A stretch of 64,000 bases of DNA from Cyprinodon diabolis. Its lineage: Eukaryota > Chordata > Actinopteri > Cyprinodontiformes > Cyprinodontidae. The stretch spans positions 51,086-115,085 of the forward strand of contig JARPUW010000526.1 of NCBI GenBank assembly GCA_030533445.1, given 5' to 3'. The stretch's first letter is position 1. Each line of letters starts with the position of its first letter. The notes below the pieces were generated by a model, which was not told the DNA's origin, did not search any database, and was given only the letters and a program-made list of their open reading frames with translations. Shown here one piece after another: positions 12,401-26,000 of this stretch. Made by a program: the position numbers and the translations under genes.

Positions 12401-12790
12401 TCAAATATACTTTATATTGTTAGTTTTCAGCTCTAGATGATTGCCAGAAAAGATCATGGCTGTATCATTAATGGTTTGTCTGTTACAACTCCAGAGGCCA
12501 AAATGGCATTATCTCACTGTGAAAAGAGCGTTTTGGCCTCAACTTCTGATTTGAAGCTTGGAACCAAAAACATCTGCTCAAATCTACTTTATATTGTTAG
12601 TTTTCAGCTCTAGATGATTGCCAGAAAAGATCATTGCTGTATCATTAATGGTTTGTCTGTTACAACTCCAGAGGCCAAAATGGCATTATCTCACTGTGAA
12701 AAGAGCGTTTTGGCCTCAACTTCTGATTTGAAGCTTGGAACCAAAAACATCTGCTCAAATCTACTTTGTATTGTTAGTTTTCAGCTCTAG
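9426..12790 (+). repeat. 23-monomer tandem duplication, copy 2 (clearly matching part)
   Basis: The order of 5353-8716 repeats here: AAATATACTT, extra-C, plain, extra-C, CCTCATC, the A16 series with TATTTTTAG (11552) and CTTCATATT (11730), AAATATACTT (12260), plain, and GATCATTGC (12614). One private deletion is TTGTAG for TTGTTAG at about 12242. After 12790 the match breaks down, because the next unit has GAACCTAAAAC rather than the recombinant form at 8717. Confidence 0.86.
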
Positions 12791-15700
12791 GTGATTGCCA
12801 GAAAAGATAATGGCTGTATCATTAATGGTTTGTCTGTTACAACTCCAGAGGCCAAAATGGCATTATCTCACTGTGAAATGAGCGTTTTGGCCTCAACTTC
12901 TGATTTGAAGCTTGGAACCTAAAACATCTGCTCAAATCTACTTTATATTGTTAGTTTTCAGCTCTAGATGATTGCCAGAAAAGATCATGGCTGTATCATT
13001 AATGGTTTGTCTGTTACAACTCCAGAGGCCAAAATGGCATTATCTCACTGTGAAAAGAGCGTTTTGGCCTCAACTTCTGATTTGAAGCTTGGAACCAAAA
13101 ACATCTGCTCAAATCTACTTTATATTGTTAGTTTTCAGCTCTAGATGATTGCCAGAAAAGATCATGGCTGTATCATTAATGGTTTGTCTGTTACAACTCC
13201 AGAGGCCAAAATGGCATTATCTCACTGTGAAAAGAGCGTTTTGGCCTCAACTTCTGATTTGAAGCTTGGAACCAAAAACATCTGCTCAAATCTACTTTAT
13301 ATTGTTAGTTTTCAGCTCTAGATGATTGCCAGAAAAGATCATGGCTGTATCATTAATGGTTTGTCTGTTACAACTCCAGAGGCCAAAATGGCATTATCTC
13401 ACTGTGAAATGAGCGTTTTGGCCTCAACTTCTGATTTGAAGCTTGGAACCAAAAAACATCTGCTCAAATCTACTTTATATTGTTAGTTTTCAGCTCTAGA
13501 TGATTGCCAGAAAAGATCATGGCTGTATCATTAATGGTTTGTCTGTTACAACTCCAGAGGCCAAAATGGCATTATCTCACTGTGAAATGAGCGTTTTGGC
13601 CTCAACTTCTGATTTGAAGCTTGGAACCAAAAACATCTGCTCAAATCTACTTTATATTGTTAGTTTTCAGCTCTAGATGATTGCCAGAAAAGATCATGGC
13701 TGTATCATTAATGGTTTGTCTGTTACAACTCCAGAGGCCAAAATGGCATTATCTCACTGTGAAAAGAGCGTTTTGGCCTCAACTTCTGATTTGAAGCTTG
13801 GAACCAAAAACATCTGCTCAAATCTACTTTATATTGTTAGTTTTCAGCTCTAGATGATTGCCAGAAAAGATCATGGCTGTATCATTAATGGTTTGTCTGT
13901 TACAACTCCAGAGGCCAAAATGGCATTATCTCACTGTGAAAAGAGCTTTTTGGCCTCAACTTCTGTTTTGAAGCTTGGAGCCAAAAAAATCTGCTCAAAT
14001 CTACTTTATATTGTTAATTTTCATCTCTAGATGATTGCCAGAAAAGATCATGGCTGTATCATTAATGTTTTGTCTGTTACAACTCCAGAGGCCAAAATGG
14101 CATTATCTCACTGTGAAAAGAGCGTTTTGGCCTCAACCTTCTGATTTGAAGCTTGGAACCAAAAACATCTGCTCAAATCTACCTTTATATTGTTAGTTTT
14201 CAGCTCTAGATGATTGCCAGAAAAGATCATGGCTGTATCATTAATGGTTTGTCTGTTACAACTCCAGAGGCCAAAATGGCATTATCTCACTGTGAAAAGA
14301 GCGTTTTGGCCTCAACTTCTGATTTGAAGCTTGGAACCAAAAACATCTGCTCAAATCTACTTTATATTGTTAGTTTTCAGCTCTAGATGATTGCCAGAAA
14401 AGATCATGGCTGTATCATTAATGGTTTGTCTGTTACAACTCCAGAGGCCAAAATGGCATTATCCCACTGTGAAAAGAGCGTTTTGGCCTCAACTTCTGAT
14501 TTGAAGCTTGGAACCAAAAACATCTGCTCAAATCTACTTTATATTGTTAGTTTTCAGCTCTAGATGATTGCCAGAAAAGATCATGGCTGTATCATTAATG
14601 GTTTGTCTGTTACAACTCCAGAGGCCAAAATGGCATTATCTCACTGTGAAATGAGCGTTTTGGCCTCAACTTCTGATTTGAAGCTTGGAACCAAAAACAT
14701 CTGCTCAAATCTACTTTATATTGTTAGTTTTCAGCTCTAGATGATTGCCAGAAAAGATCATGGCTGTATCATTAATGGTTTGTCTGTTACAACTCCAGAG
14801 GCCAAAATGGCATTATCTCACTGTGAAATGAGCGTTTTGGCCTCAACTTCTGATTTGATGCTTGGAACCAAAAACATCTGCTCAAATCTACTTTATATTG
14901 TTAGTTTTCAGCTCTAGATGATTGCCAGAAAAGATCATGGCTGTATCATTAATGGTTTGTCTGTTACAACTCCAGAGGCCAAAATGGCATTATCTCACTG
15001 TGAAAAGAGCGTTTTGGCCTCAACTTCTGATTTGAAGCTTGGAACCAAAAACATCTGCTCAAATCTACTTTATATTGTTAGTTTTCAGCTCTAGATGATT
15101 GCCAGAAAAGATCATGGCTGTATCATTAATGGTTTGTCTGTTACAACTCCAGAGGCCAAAATGGCATTATCTCACTGTGAAAAGAGCGTTTTGGCCTCAA
15201 CTTCTGATTTGAAGCTTGGAACCAAAAACATCTGCTCAAATCTACTTTATATTGTTAGTTTTCAGCTCTAGATGATTGCCAGAAAAGATCATGGCTGTAT
15301 CATTAATGGTTTGTCTGTTACAACTCCAGAGGCCAAAATGGCATTATCTCACTGTGAAATGAGCGTTTTGGCCTCAACTTCTGATTTGAAGCTTGGAACC
15401 AAAAACATCTGCTCAAATCTACTTTATATTGTTAGTTTTCAGCTCTAGATGATTGCCAGAAAAGATCATGGCTGTATCATTAATGGTTTGTCTGTTACAA
15501 CTCCAGAGGCCAAAATGGCATTATCTCACTGTGAAAAGAGCGTTTTGGCCTCAACTTCTGATTTGAAGCTTGGAACCAAAAACATCTGCTCAAATCTACT
15601 TTGTATTGTTAGTTTTCAGCTCTAGGTGATTGCCAGAAAAGATAATGGCTGTATCATTAATGGTTTGTCTGTTACAACTCCAGAGGCCAAAATGGCATTA

Positions 15701-16157
15701 TCTCACTGTGAAATGAGCGTTTTGGCCTCAACTTCTGATTTGAAGCTTGGAACCTAAAACATCTGCTCAAATCTACTTTATATTGTTAGTTTTCAGCTCT
15801 AGATGATTGCCAGAAAAGATCATGGCTGTATCATTAATGGTTTGTCTGTTACAACTCCAGAGGCCAAAATGGCATTATCTCACTGTGAAATGAGCGTTTT
15901 GGCCTCAACTTCTGATTTGAAGCTTGGAACCAAAAACATCTGCTCAAATCTACTTTATATTGTTAGTTTTCAGCTCTAGATGATTGCCGGAAAAGATCAT
16001 GGCTGTATCATTAATGGTTTGTCTGTTACAACTCCAGAGGCCAAAATGGCATTATCTCACTGTGAAAAGAGCGTTTTGGCCTCAACCTTCTGATTTGAAG
16101 CTTGGAACCAAAAACATCTGCTCAAATCTACTTTATATTGTTAGTTTTCAGCTCTAG
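10844..16157 (+). repeat. 30-monomer tandem duplication, copy 1 (5,314 bp)
   Basis: The block contains, in order, the second half of A16, GATCATTGC (12614), GATAATGG with GAACCTAAAAC (12791), a six-A unit (13322), the GAGCTTTTT and AATGTTTTG pair (13854-14209), TATCCCAC (14387), TTGATGCTTGG (14741), CTTTGTATT (15449), GATAATGG again (15626), and GCCGGAAAAG with the extra C (15980). The whole order repeats from 16158. A private extra C lies in ACCTTTATAT at about 14180. Confidence 0.9.
13854..14209 (+). repeat. GAGCTTTTT / AATGTTTTG monomer pair, first of four
   Basis: The first unit has GAGCTTTTTGG, which removes the only CpG, plus CTGTTTTGAAG, GGAGCC, CCAAAAAAATC and TTTTCATCTC. The second has AATGTTTTG and the extra C. 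The pair recurs at 19169-19523, 24837-25191 and 46996-47350. The first two copies read GTTAATTTTCATC and the last two GTTAGTTTTCATC, so the copy at 47 kb is closest to that at 24.8 kb. Confidence 0.88.
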
Positions 16158-19100
16158 ATGATTGCCAGAAAAGATCATGGCTGTATCATTAATGGTTTGT
16201 CTGTTACAACTCCAGAGGCCAAAATGGCATTATCTCACTGTGAAAAGAGCGTTTTGGCCTCAACTTCTGATTTGAAGCTTGGAACCAAAAACATCTGCTC
16301 AAATCTACTTTATATTGTTAGTTTTCAGCTCTAGATGATTGCCAGAAAAGATCATGGCTGTATCATTAATGGTTTGTCTGTTACAACTCCAGAGGCCAAA
16401 ATGGCATTATCTCACTGTGAAATGAGCGTTTTGGCCTCAACTTCTGATTTGAAGCTTGGAACCAAAAACATCTGCTCAAATCTACTTTATATTGTTAGTT
16501 TTCAGCTCTAGATGATTGCCAGAAAAGATCATGGCTGTATCATTAATGGTTTGTCTGTTACAACTCCAGAGGCCAAAATGGCATTATCTCACTGTGAAAT
16601 GAGCGTTTTGGCCTCAACTTCTGATTTGAAGCTTGGAGCCAAAAACATCTGCTCAAATCTACTTTATATTGTTAGTTTTCAGCTCTAGATGATTGCCAGA
16701 AAAGATCATGGCTGTATCATTAATGGTTTGTCTGTTACAACTCCAGAGGCCAAAATGGCATTATCTCACTGTGAAAAGAGCGTTTTGGCCTCAACTTCTG
16801 ATTTGAAGCTTGGAACCAAAAACATCTGCTCAAATCTACTTTATATTGTTAGTTTTCAGCTCTAGATGATTGCCAGAAAAGATCATGGCTGTATCATTAA
16901 TGGTTTGTCTGTTACAACTCCAGAGGCCAAAATGGCATTATCTCACTGTGAAATGAGCGTTTTGGCCTCAACTTCTGATTTGAAGCTTGGAACCAAAAAA
17001 CATCTGCTCAAATCTACTTTATATTTTTAGTTTTCAGCTCTAGATGATTGCCAGAAAAGATCATGGCTGTATCATTAATGGTTTGTCTGTTACAACTCCA
17101 GAGGCCAAAATGGCATTATCTCACTGTGAAAAGAGCGTTTTGGCCTCAGCTTCTGATTTGAAGCTTGGAACCAAAAACATCTGCTCAAATCTACTTCATA
17201 TTGTTAGTTTTCAGCTCTAGGTGATTGCCAGAAAAGATCATGGCTGTATCATTAATGGTTTTTCTGTTACAACTCCAGAGGCCAAAATGGCATTATCTCA
17301 CTGTGAAAAGAGCGTTTTGGCCTCAACTTCTGATTTGAAGCTTGGAACCAAAAACATCTGCTCAAATCTACTTTATATTGTTAGTTTTCAGCTCTAGATG
17401 ATTGCCAGAAAAGATCATGGCTGTATCATTAATGGTTTGTCTGTTACAACTCCAGAGGCCAAAATGGCATTATCTCACTGTGAAATGAGCGTTTTGGCCT
17501 CAACTTCTGATTTGAAGCTTGGAACCAAAAACATCTGCTCAAATCTACTTTATATTGTTAGTTTTCAGCTCTAGATGATTGCCAGAAAAGATCATGGCTG
17601 TATCATTAATGGTTTGTCTGTTACAACTCCAGAGGCCAAAATGGCATTATCTCACTGTGAAAAGAGCGTTTTGGCCTCAACTTCTGATTTGAAGCTTGGA
17701 ACCAAAAACATCTGCTCAAATATACTTTATATTGTTAGTTTTCAGCTCTAGATGATTGCCAGAAAAGATCATGGCTGTATCATTAATGGTTTGTCTGTTA
17801 CAACTCCAGAGGCCAAAATGGCATTATCTCACTGTGAAAAGAGCGTTTTGGCCTCAACTTCTGATTTGAAGCTTGGAACCAAAAACATCTGCTCAAATCT
17901 ACTTTATATTGTTAGTTTTCAGCTCTAGATGATTGCCAGAAAAGATCATTGCTGTATCATTAATGGTTTGTCTGTTACAACTCCAGAGGCCAAAATGGCA
18001 TTATCTCACTGTGAAAAGAGCGTTTTGGCCTCAACTTCTGATTTGAAGCTTGGAACCAAAAACATCTGCTCAAATCTACTTTGTATTGTTAGTTTTCAGC
18101 TCTAGGTGATTGCCAGAAAAGATAATGGCTGTATCATTAATGGTTTGTCTGTTACAACTCCAGAGGCCAAAATGGCATTATCTCACTGTGAAATGAGCGT
18201 TTTGGCCTCAACTTCTGATTTGAAGCTTGGAACCTAAAACATCTGCTCAAATCTACTTTATATTGTTAGTTTTCAGCTCTAGATGATTGCCAGAAAAGAT
18301 CATGGCTGTATCATTAATGGTTTGTCTGTTACAACTCCAGAGGCCAAAATGGCATTATCTCACTGTGAAAAGAGCGTTTTGGCCTCAACTTCTGATTTGA
18401 AGCTTGGAACCAAAAACATCTGCTCAAATCTACTTTATATTGTTAGTTTTCAGCTCTAGATGATTGCCAGAAAAGATCATGGCTGTATCATTAATGGTTT
18501 GTCTGTTACAACTCCAGAGGCCAAAATGGCATTATCTCACTGTGAAAAGAGCGTTTTGGCCTCAACTTCTGATTTGAAGCTTGGAACCAAAAACATCTGC
18601 TCAAATCTACTTTATATTGTTAGTTTTCAGCTCTAGATGATTGCCAGAAAAGATCATGGCTGTATCATTAATGGTTTGTCTGTTACAACTCCAGAGGCCA
18701 AAATGGCATTATCTCACTGTGAAATGAGCGTTTTGGCCTCAACTTCTGATTTGAAGCTTGGAACCAAAAAACATCTGCTCAAATCTACTTTATATTGTTA
18801 GTTTTCAGCTCTAGATGATTGCCAGAAAAGATCATGGCTGTATCATTAATGGTTTGTCTGTTACAACTCCAGAGGCCAAAATGGCATTATCTCACTGTGA
18901 AATGAGCGTTTTGGCCTCAACTTCTGATTTGAAGCTTGGAACCAAAAACATCTGCTCAAATCTACTTTATATTGTTAGTTTTCAGCTCTAGATGATTGCC
19001 AGAAAAGATCATGGCTGTATCATTAATGGTTTGTCTGTTACAACTCCAGAGGCCAAAATGGCATTATCTCACTGTGAAAAGAGCGTTTTGGCCTCAACTT

Positions 19101-21472
19101 CTGATTTGAAGCTTGGAACCAAAAACATCTGCTCAAATCTACTTTATATTGTTAGTTTTCAGCTCTAGATGATTGCCAGAAAAGATCATGGCTGTATCAT
19201 TAATGGTTTGTCTGTTACAACTCCAGAGGCCAAAATGGCATTATCTCACTGTGAAAAGAGCTTTTTGGCCTCAACTTCTGTTTTGAAGCTTGGAGCCAAA
19301 AAAATCTGCTCAAATCTACTTTATATTGTTAATTTTCATCTCTAGATGATTGCCAGAAAAGATCATGGCTGTATCATTAATGTTTTGTCTGTTACAACTC
19401 CAGAGGCCAAAATGGCATTATCTCACTGTGAAAAGAGCGTTTTGGCCTCAACCTTCTGATTTGAAGCTTGGAACCAAAAACATCTGCTCAAATCTACTTT
19501 ATATTGTTAGTTTTCAGCTCTAGATGATTGCCAGAAAAGATCATGGCTGTATCATTAATGGTTTGTCTGTTACAACTCCAGAGGCCAAAATGGCATTATC
19601 TCACTGTGAAAAGAGCGTTTTGGCCTCAACTTCTGATTTGAAGCTTGGAACCAAAAACATCTGCTCAAATCTACTTTATATTGTTAGTTTTCAGCTCTAG
19701 ATGATTGCCAGAAAAGATCATGGCTGTATCATTAATGGTTTGTCTGTTACAACTCCAGAGGCCAAAATGGCATTATCCCACTGTGAAAAGAGCGTTTTGG
19801 CCTCAACTTCTGATTTGAAGCTTGGAACCAAAAACATCTGCTCAAATCTACTTTATATTGTTAGTTTTCAGCTCTAGATGATTGCCAGAAAAGATCATGG
19901 CTGTATCATTAATGGTTTGTCTGTTACAACTCCAGAGGCCAAAATGGCATTATCTCACTGTGAAATGAGCGTTTTGGCCTCAACTTCTGATTTGAAGCTT
20001 GGAACCAAAAAACATCTGCTCAAATCTACTTTATATTGTTAGTTTTCAGCTCTAGATGATTGCCAGAAAAGATCATGGCTGTATCATTAATGGTTTGTCT
20101 GTTACAACTCCAGAGGCCAAAATGGCATTATCTCACTGTGAAATGAGCGTTTTGGCCTCAACTTCTGATTTGATGCTTGGAACCAAAAACATCTGCTCAA
20201 ATCTACTTTATATTGTTAGTTTTCAGCTCTAGATGATTGCCAGAAAAGATCATGGCTGTATCATTAATGGTTTGTCTGTTACAACTCCAGAGGCCAAAAT
20301 GGCATTATCTCACTGTGAAAAGAGCGTTTTGGCCTCAACTTCTGATTTGAAGCTTGGAACCAAAAACATCTGCTCAAATCTACTTTATATTGTTAGTTTT
20401 CAGCTCTAGATGATTGCCAGAAAAGATCATGGCTGTATCATTAATGGTTTGTCTGTTACAACTCCAGAGGCCAAAATGGCATTATCTCACTGTGAAAAGA
20501 GCGTTTTGGCCTCAACTTCTGATTTGAAGCTTGGAACCAAAAACATCTGCTCAAATCTACTTTATATTGTTAGTTTTCAGCTCTAGATGATTGCCAGAAA
20601 AGATCATGGCTGTATCATTAATGGTTTGTCTGTTACAACTCCAGAGGCCAAAATGGCATTATCTCACTGTGAAATGAGCGTTTTGGCCTCAACTTCTGAT
20701 TTGAAGCTTGGAACCAAAAACATCTGCTCAAATCTACTTTATATTGTTAGTTTTCAGCTCTAGATGATTGCCAGAAAAGATCATGGCTGTATCATTAATG
20801 GTTTGTCTGTTACAACTCCAGAGGCCAAAATGGCATTATCTCACTGTGAAAAGAGCGTTTTGGCCTCAACTTCTGATTTGAAGCTTGGAACCAAAAACAT
20901 CTGCTCAAATCTACTTTGTATTGTTAGTTTTCAGCTCTAGGTGATTGCCAGAAAAGATAATGGCTGTATCATTAATGGTTTGTCTGTTACAACTCCAGAG
21001 GCCAAAATGGCATTATCTCACTGTGAAATGAGCGTTTTGGCCTCAACTTCTGATTTGAAGCTTGGAACCTAAAACATCTGCTCAAATCTACTTTATATTG
21101 TTAGTTTTCAGCTCTAGATGATTGCCAGAAAAGATCATGGCTGTATCATTAATGGTTTGTCTGTTACAACTCCAGAGGCCAAAATGGCATTATCTCACTG
21201 TGAAATGAGCGTTTTGGCCTCAACTTCTGATTTGAAGCTTGGAACCAAAAACATCTGCTCAAATCTACTTTATATTGTTAGTTTTCAGCTCTAGATGATT
21301 GCCGGAAAAGATCATGGCTGTATCATTAATGGTTTGTCTGTTACAACTCCAGAGGCCAAAATGGCATTATCTCACTGTGAAAAGAGCGTTTTGGCCTCAA
21401 CCTTCTGATTTGAAGCTTGGAACCAAAAACATCTGCTCAAATCTACTTTATATTGTTAGTTTTCAGCTCTAG
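16158..21472 (+). repeat. 30-monomer tandem duplication, copy 2 (5,315 bp)
   Basis: This is the tandem copy of 10844-16157. It runs from a plain monomer to the GCCGGAAAAG extra-C monomer at 21295. Landmark shift is 5,314-5,315 bp (TATTTTTAG units ending at 11729 and 17043, GATCATTGC at 12614 and 17929). It differs from copy 1 by a six-A run in the unit at 19878 and by lacking the ACCTTTATAT insertion. The monomer after it (21473, CTGTTTTTAAG) has no counterpart at 16158, which fixes the right breakpoint. Confidence 0.9.
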
Positions 21473-23065
21473 ATGATTGCCAGAAAAGATCATGGCTGTA
21501 TCATTAATGGTTTGTCTGTTACAACTCCAGAGGCCAAAATGGCATTATCTCACTGTGAAAAGAGCGTTTTGGCCTCAACTTCTGTTTTTAAGCTTGGAGC
21601 CAAAAACATCTGCTCAAATCTACTTTATATTGTTAGTTTTCAGCTCTAGATGATTGCCAGAAAAGATCATGGCTGTATCATTAATGGTTTGTCTGTTACA
21701 ACTCCAAAGGCCAAAATGGCATTATCTCACTGTGAAAAGAGCGTTTTGGCCTCAACTTCTGTTTTGAAGCTTGGAGCCAAAAACATCTGCTCAAATCTAC
21801 TTTATATTGTTAGTTTTCAGCTCTAGATGATTGCCAGAAAAGATCATGGCTGTATCATTAATGGTTTGTCTGTTACAACTCCAGAGGCCAAAATGGCATT
21901 ATCTCACTGTGAAAAGAGCGTTTTGGCCTCAACTTCTGATTTGAAGCTTGGAACCAAAAACATCTGCTCAAATCTACTTTATATTGTTAGTTTTCAGCTC
22001 TAGATGATTGCCAGAAAAGATCATGGCTGTATCATTAATGGTTTGTCTGTTACAACTCCAGAGGCCAAAATGGCATTATCTCACTGTGAAAAGAGCGTTT
22101 TGGCCTCAACTTCTGTTTTGAAGCTTGGAGCCAAAAACATCTGCTCAAATCTACTTTATATTGTTAGTTTTCAGCTCTAGATGATTGCCAGAAAAGATCA
22201 TGGCTGTATCATTAATGGTTTGTCTGTTACAACTCCAGAGGCCAAAATGGCATTATCTCACTGTGAAAAGAGCGTTTTGGCCTCAACTTCTGATTTGAAG
22301 CTTGGAACCAAAAACATCTGCTCAAATCTACTTTATATTGTTAGTTTTCAGCTCTAGATGATTGCCAGAAAAGATCATGGCTGTATCATTAATGGTTTGT
22401 CTGTTACAACTCCAGAGGCCAAAATGGCATTATCTCACTGTGAAAAGAGCGTTTTGGCCTCAACTTCTGATTTGAAGCTTGGAACCAAAAACATCTGCTC
22501 AAATCTACTTTATATTGTTAGTTTTCAGCTCTAGATGATTGCCAGAAAAGATCATGGCTGTATCATTAATGGTTTGTCTGTTACAACTCCAGAGGCCAAA
22601 ATGGCATTATCTCACTGTGAAAAGAGCGTTTTGGCCTCAACTTCTGATTTGAAGCTTGGAACCAAAAACATCTGCTCAAATCTACTTTATATTGTTAGTT
22701 TTCAGCTCTAGATGATTGCCAGAAAAGATCATGGCTGTATCCTTAATGGTTTGTCTGTTACAACTCCAGAGGCCAAAATGGCATTATCTCACTGTGAAAT
22801 GAGCGTTTTGGCCTCAACTTCTGATTTGAAGCTTGGAACCAAAAACATCTGCTCAAATCTACTTTATATTGTTAGTTTTCAGCTCTAGATGATTGCCAGA
22901 AAAGATCATGGCTGTATCATTAATGATTTGTCTGATACAACTCCAGAGGCCAAAATGGCATTATCTCACTGTGAAAAGAGCTTTTTGGCCTCAACTTCTG
23001 TTTTGAAGCTTGGAGCCAAAAACATCTGCTCAAATCTACTTTATATTGTTAGTTTTCAGCTCTAG
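17398..23065 (+). repeat. 32-monomer tandem duplication, copy 1 (5,668 bp)
   Basis: The block begins at a GAAATGAG monomer and ends after a unit with AATGATTTGTCTGATAC and GAGCTTTTT (22889). It spans most of the preceding 30-monomer copy and adds nine monomers not seen further left: CTGTTTTTAAG (21473), CTCCAAAGG (21650), alternating plain and GTTTTGAAG units, and TATCCTTAATGG (22712). The full order repeats at 23066 with a constant 5,668-bp shift. Confidence 0.92.
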
Positions 23066-26000
23066 ATGATTGCCAGAAAAGATCATGGCTGTATCATTAA
23101 TGGTTTGTCTGTTACAACTCCAGAGGCCAAAATGGCATTATCTCACTGTGAAATGAGCGTTTTGGCCTCAACTTCTGATTTGAAGCTTGGAACCAAAAAC
23201 ATCTGCTCAAATCTACTTTATATTGTTAGTTTTCAGCTCTAGATGATTGCCAGAAAAGATCATGGCTGTATCATTAATGGTTTGTCTGTTACAACTCCAG
23301 AGGCCAAAATGGCATTATCTCACTGTGAAAAGAGCGTTTTGGCCTCAACTTCTGATTTGAAGCTTGGAACCAAAAACATCTGCTCAAATATACTTTATAT
23401 TGTTAGTTTTCAGCTCTAGATGATTGCCAGAAAAGATCATGGCTGTATCATTAATGGTTTGTCTGTTACAACTCCAGAGGCCAAAATGGCATTATCTCAC
23501 TGTGAAAAGAGCGTTTTGGCCTCAACTTCTGATTTGAAGCTTGGAACCAAAAACATCTGCTCAAATCTACTTTATATTGTTAGTTTTCAGCTCTAGATGA
23601 TTGCCAGAAAAGATCATTGCTGTATCATTAATGGTTTGTCTGTTACAACTCCAGAGGCCAAAATGGCATTATCTCACTGTGAAAAGAGCGTTTTGGCCTC
23701 AACTTCTGATTTGAAGCTTGGAACCAAAAACATCTGCTCAAATCTACTTTGTATTGTTAGTTTTCAGCTCTAGGTGATTGCCAGAAAAGATAATGGCTGT
23801 ATCATTAATGGTTTGTCTGTTACAACTCCAGAGGCCAAAATGGCATTATCTCACTGTGAAATGAGCGTTTTGGCCTCAACTTCTGATTTGAAGCTTGGAA
23901 CCTAAAACATCTGCTCAAATCTACTTTATATTGTTAGTTTTCAGCTCTAGATGATTGCCAGAAAAGATCATGGCTGTATCATTAATGGTTTGTCTGTTAC
24001 AACTCCAGAGGCCAAAATGGCATTATCTCACTGTGAAAAGAGCGTTTTGGCCTCAACTTCTGATTTGAAGCTTGGAACCAAAAACATCTGCTCAAATCTA
24101 CTTTATATTGTTAGTTTTCAGCTCTAGATGATTGCCAGAAAAGATCATGGCTGTATCATTAATGGTTTGTCTGTTACAACTCCAGAGGCCAAAATGGCAT
24201 TATCTCACTGTGAAAAGAGCGTTTTGGCCTCAACTTCTGATTTGAAGCTTGGAACCAAAAACATCTGCTCAAATCTACTTTATATTGTTAGTTTTCAGCT
24301 CTAGATGATTGCCAGAAAAGATCATGGCTGTATCATTAATGGTTTGTCTGTTACAACTCCAGAGGCCAAAATGGCATTATCTCACTGTGAAATGAGCGTT
24401 TTGGCCTCAACTTCTGATTTGAAGCTTGGAACCAAAAAACATCTGCTCAAATCTACTTTATATTGTTAGTTTTCAGCTCTAGATGATTGCCAGAAAAGAT
24501 CATGGCTGTATCATTAATGGTTTGTCTGTTACAACTCCAGAGGCCAAAATGGCATTATCTCACTGTGAAATGAGCGTTTTGGCCTCAACTTCTGATTTGA
24601 AGCTTGGAACCAAAAACATCTGCTCAAATCTACTTTATATTGTTAGTTTTCAGCTCTAGATGATTGCCAGAAAAGATCATGGCTGTATCATTAATGGTTT
24701 GTCTGTTACAACTCCAGAGGCCAAAATGGCATTATCTCACTGTGAAAAGAGCGTTTTGGCCTCAACTTCTGATTTGAAGCTTGGAACCAAAAACATCTGC
24801 TCAAATCTACTTTATATTGTTAGTTTTCAGCTCTAGATGATTGCCAGAAAAGATCATGGCTGTATCATTAATGGTTTGTCTGTTACAACTCCAGAGGCCA
24901 AAATGGCATTATCTCACTGTGAAAAGAGCTTTTTGGCCTCAACTTCTGTTTTGAAGCTTGGAGCCAAAAAAATCTGCTCAAATCTACTTTATATTGTTAG
25001 TTTTCATCTCTAGATGATTGCCAGAAAAGATCATGGCTGTATCATTAATGTTTTGTCTGTTACAACTCCAGAGGCCAAAATGGCATTATCTCACTGTGAA
25101 AAGAGCGTTTTGGCCTCAACCTTCTGATTTGAAGCTTGGAACCAAAAACATCTGCTCAAATCTACTTTATATTGTTAGTTTTCAGCTCTAGATGATTGCC
25201 AGAAAAGATCATGGCTGTATCATTAATGGTTTGTCTGTTACAACTCCAGAGGCCAAAATGGCATTATCTCACTGTGAAAAGAGCGTTTTGGCCTCAACTT
25301 CTGATTTGAAGCTTGGAACCAAAAACATCTGCTCAAATCTACTTTATATTGTTAGTTTTCAGCTCTAGATGATTGCCAGAAAAGATCATGGCTGTATCAT
25401 TAATGGTTTGTCTGTTACAACTCCAGAGGCCAAAATGGCATTATCCCACTGTGAAAAGAGCGTTTTGGCCTCAACTTCTGATTTGAAGCTTGGAACCAAA
25501 AACATCTGCTCAAATCTACTTTATATTGTTAGTTTTCAGCTCTAGATGATTGCCAGAAAAGATCATGGCTGTATCATTAATGGTTTGTCTGTTACAACTC
25601 CAGAGGCCAAAATGGCATTATCTCACTGTGAAATGAGCGTTTTGGCCTCAACTTCTGATTTGAAGCTTGGAACCAAAAAACATCTGCTCAAATCTACTTT
25701 ATATTGTTAGTTTTCAGCTCTAGATGATTGCCAGAAAAGATCATGGCTGTATCATTAATGGTTTGTCTGTTACAACTCCAGAGGCCAAAATGGCATTATC
25801 TCACTGTGAAATGAGCGTTTTGGCCTCAACTTCTGATTTGATGCTTGGAACCAAAAACATCTGCTCAAATCTACTTTATATTGTTAGTTTTCAGCTCTAG
25901 ATGATTGCCAGAAAAGATCATGGCTGTATCATTAATGGTTTGTCTGTTACAACTCCAGAGGCCAAAATGGCATTATCTCACTGTGAAAAGAGCGTTTTGG

